Assembly: GCF_900169365.1 (NCBI RefSeq)
Contig: NZ_FXZH01000011.1
Span: forward strand, 1 to 64,000
Direction of reading: 5' to 3'
Origin: Brevibacterium sp. 239c
GTDB lineage: Bacteria > Actinomycetota > Actinomycetes > Actinomycetales > Brevibacteriaceae
DNA: 64,000 nt
Below, one piece after another: positions 61,661 through 64,000 of the stretch (positions are counted from its first letter, which is position 1; the number at the start of each line of letters is the position of its first letter). The notes below the pieces were generated by a model, which made no database searches, was not told where the DNA came from, and worked only from the letters and a program-made list of their open reading frames with translations. The position numbers and the translations under genes were made by a program.

Positions 61661-62175
61661 TCACTTTCCAGCCAACGCAACTGCTGAAGGTTTGGTTGAC
61701 TCCGGAGTTTGTGCCGCCAGAGCGACGGCCTTGTGGTGAACAGGCTCGTAATCAACCGGGGCCAGTTTACCCAATCTCCGTTGCCGACGCTTCCGGTGAT
61801 AGGTCCGCTCAACCCAGTGCACGATCGCAGTCCGTAACCTCGCTCTTGTACCCCAACGGCCCCGATCAAGGACGTTCTTCTGCAACACGACGAGGAACGA
61901 TTCCATTGCCGCATTATCACCAGCAACGCCGACCCTGCCCATCGAGCCGACTCGCCCATGATGCCGTAAAGCGTGCTGGAACTACCTGGGCCGAAATTGT
62001 GACCCGCGGTCGGTGGGGACGAGGCAGCCGGCAACGACTCGAGCCTCATTCGACAAAACCGGCGTAACTCGTGGTCGGACCGATCTCGGCGCTGGTCCCT
62101 CCACTCGCCTCGAACAGGTCGTGTCCGATCGAGGCCGGAGGTTGCCCGTATCAACCTGGGGCGAACGCTTTCGCA
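61661..62175 (-). pseudogene. IS3-family transposase remnant (orfB C-terminal half)
   Basis: The minus strand reads PTDRGSQFRPR, then a TAG, then FQHALRHHGRVGSMGRVG, then AGDNAAMESFL, IVHWVERTYHRKRRQ and LGKLAPVDYE. These are the DDE catalytic blocks (the second Asp in TDRGSQF and the Glu in AAMESF) of IS3-group OrfB. A stop and frame changes disrupt it, and the N-terminal half and terminal repeats are not found. It is inactive and shows the region has been decaying. Confidence 0.8.
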
Positions 62176-62424
62176 TCGGCAGTGATATCGGCTGCGGTCT
62201 TTGTGACGACCAGTCTGGTGCCGGCCTGGGCCTTCACTCCGGCCCTTGTGAGGTCATGGCCGAGTGATCGGAATTCGCTTGCGTCGAACGCTTTGCCACC
62301 ACTTCCTCATGCCGCCACCTTCTGTCCGTTGATGTTCTGGCACAGGTAGTCCCTGGTCCAGTTCGTGGTCCCGGACTCAGCCACAAGCACTTGAAGCTCG
62401 CGCTCCTTGAGGTGTGGCTCGTCG

Positions 62425-62609
62425 GGATTGTCGATGGTCTGGATGGTGTCTCCGCGGTGTCGGCCCGCGCCTCGGTGAAGGTGGTTCAGAACATGCTCGG
62501 GCACTCGTCGGCGGCCATGACGTTGGATGTGTATTCGGATCTGTTCGACACGGACGTGGATGATGTTGCCGAAAGGATTGATGCAGCTCGCAGTGCGCGG
62601 CTCGCGTGA
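62425..62609 (+). pseudogene. C-terminal stub of a tyrosine integrase
   Basis: Only the last 60 residues remain: VKVVQNMLGHSSAAMTLDVY, then SDLFDTDVDDVAERIDAARS. The GH box and Tyr nucleophile are present, but the catalytic Arg, Lys and HxxR parts are gone and no start exists. It ends about 330 bases from the nrdF attachment repeat, the normal place for an integrase. It is similar in style to the intact integrase at 4556. Between 62180 and 62425 only short fused fragments are seen. Confidence 0.8.
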
Positions 62610-62630
62610 AGCCTTCACCATAGATAGAGT

Positions 62631-62667
62631 GGGCGTGAGAACGAAGTGCGAATTCGTTCTCACGCCC
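62631..62667. terminator. perfect 15-base stem-loop
   Basis: GGGCGTGAGAACGAA and TTCGTTCTCACGCCC are exact inverted arms with a 7-base loop. It lies between the integrase stub and the small minus-strand gene, and may end either transcript. No U-tract is seen on either side. Confidence 0.6.
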
Positions 62668-62696
62668 GGATGGGGATCCTGCAGAGGGATCAGTAC

Positions 62697-62807
62697 TTAC
62701 TTCTTCTTGGGCTTATGAACGACGGTCGTCCGCGGGTTGCGGGCGGCCGTCGACATCTTCACAAAGCGTCCAGTGATAGCACTGCGAGCATGTCCTTTCT
62801 TAGCCAA
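62697..62807 (-). CDS. 36-residue basic protein, TGRFV family
   Basis: From a TTG with GGGAGGTGA seven bases upstream it reads MAKKGHARSAITGRFVKMST, then AARNPRTTVVHKPKKK. I recognise this as a small basic protein found in many actinobacteria, often near mobile DNA, with a conserved TGRFV...AARNPRTTV core. Its function is unknown. It lies inside the nrdF-end insertion, on the same strand as nrdF. The excellent ribosome binding site supports the TTG start. Confidence 0.7.
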   Translation of the reverse strand: MAKKGHARSAITGRFVKMSTAARNPRTTVVHKPKKK

Positions 62808-62891
62808 TCTCAATTCACCTCCCCTCGAGCTGAAATGTGGGCAAAAATTGGGCAGACCGATCTCGGCCAGCCCAAGTCTTCGCATACAGTG

Positions 62892-62930
62892 CGGGCCTGC
62901 CTTCCTCTCAAATCGAGGCGAGCAGGCCCG
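62892..62930 (-). terminator. possible nrdF terminator
   Basis: CGGGCCTGC/GCAGGCCCG arms with an inner CCTC/GAGG pair, 12 bases after the nrdF stop. There is no clear U-tract. Confidence 0.5.
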
Positions 62931-62942
62931 TCACCAGCAGTT

Positions 62943-63998
<1,056 letters not shown>

Positions 63999-64000
63999 CC

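Noticed and set aside
62307..62663. 118-codon minus-strand ORF
   Set aside because: It crosses the integrase stub in antisense and joins unrelated remnant DNA; it is not a gene.

Overview
The window comes from a high-GC Gram-positive bacterium, most likely a Micrococcales actinobacterium close to Brevibacterium. This is inferred from codon use, gene style (mycothiol-type DinB-fold enzyme, DUF3618, class Ib nrdF, actinobacterial sdhCDAB) and gene families. It was not checked by database search. Most of the window is ordinary chromosome with dense short operons, many stop/start overlaps and frequent GTG/TTG starts.

Layout. (1) 1-5710: right end of an integrative, phage-like element that ends at the 3' end of tRNA-His. 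It has a tyrosine integrase, a truncated ImmA/IrrE remnant, small phage-type ORFs and a membrane-anchored HIRAN protein. (2) 6007-11450: two large envelope proteins (one Ser/Asp-rich), a cytidine-deaminase/ASCH fusion, DUF3618, a GroES-like protein and tRNA-Lys. (3) 11598-18777: 5-oxoproline cluster: GntR regulator, NRAMP-like transporter, PxpA, YcsI-type protein, PxpB-PxpC fusion and a biotin carboxylase/BCCP fusion. (4) 18862-25180: peroxiredoxin, tRNA-Leu, acetyltransferase, MerR/DUF1772 pair, a broken mycothiol-type gene, and a GntR-controlled nitrilase plus APC permease. (5) 25392-33505: ASCH plus HAD pair, PadR operon, UvrA-like ATPase, RsmC-like methyltransferase, MHS transporter. (6) 33799-37363: stress protein, a structured leader with a 29-codon ORF and a strong terminator before an rtcB-type RNA ligase, threonine aldolase. 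(7) 37659-51648: sucCD, MarR, acetyltransferase, lipoprotein, FAD monooxygenase, histidine phosphatase, a compact PEP-synthase-like protein with two divergent regulators, a nucleoside set (adenosine deaminase and BMP-type lipoprotein), M20 amidohydrolase, GDP-mannose synthesis enzyme. (8) 51965-55364: sdhCDAB. (9) 55639-59916: DD-carboxypeptidase-like protein, hemerythrin, two coupled small ORFs, FUSC transporter, small membrane proteins. (10) 60098-62942: a decayed insertion bounded by a duplicated nrdF 3' end, holding an AI-2E-type transporter, a dead IS3 transposase and an integrase stub. (11) nrdF at the right edge.

The most interesting signals are the apparent use of the nrdF 3' end as an integration site, the attenuator-like leader of rtcB, the PEP-synthase-like/regulator module around a palindromic operator, the deaminase-ASCH fusion, and a promoter followed by two translationally coupled mini-ORFs at 57471-57987.
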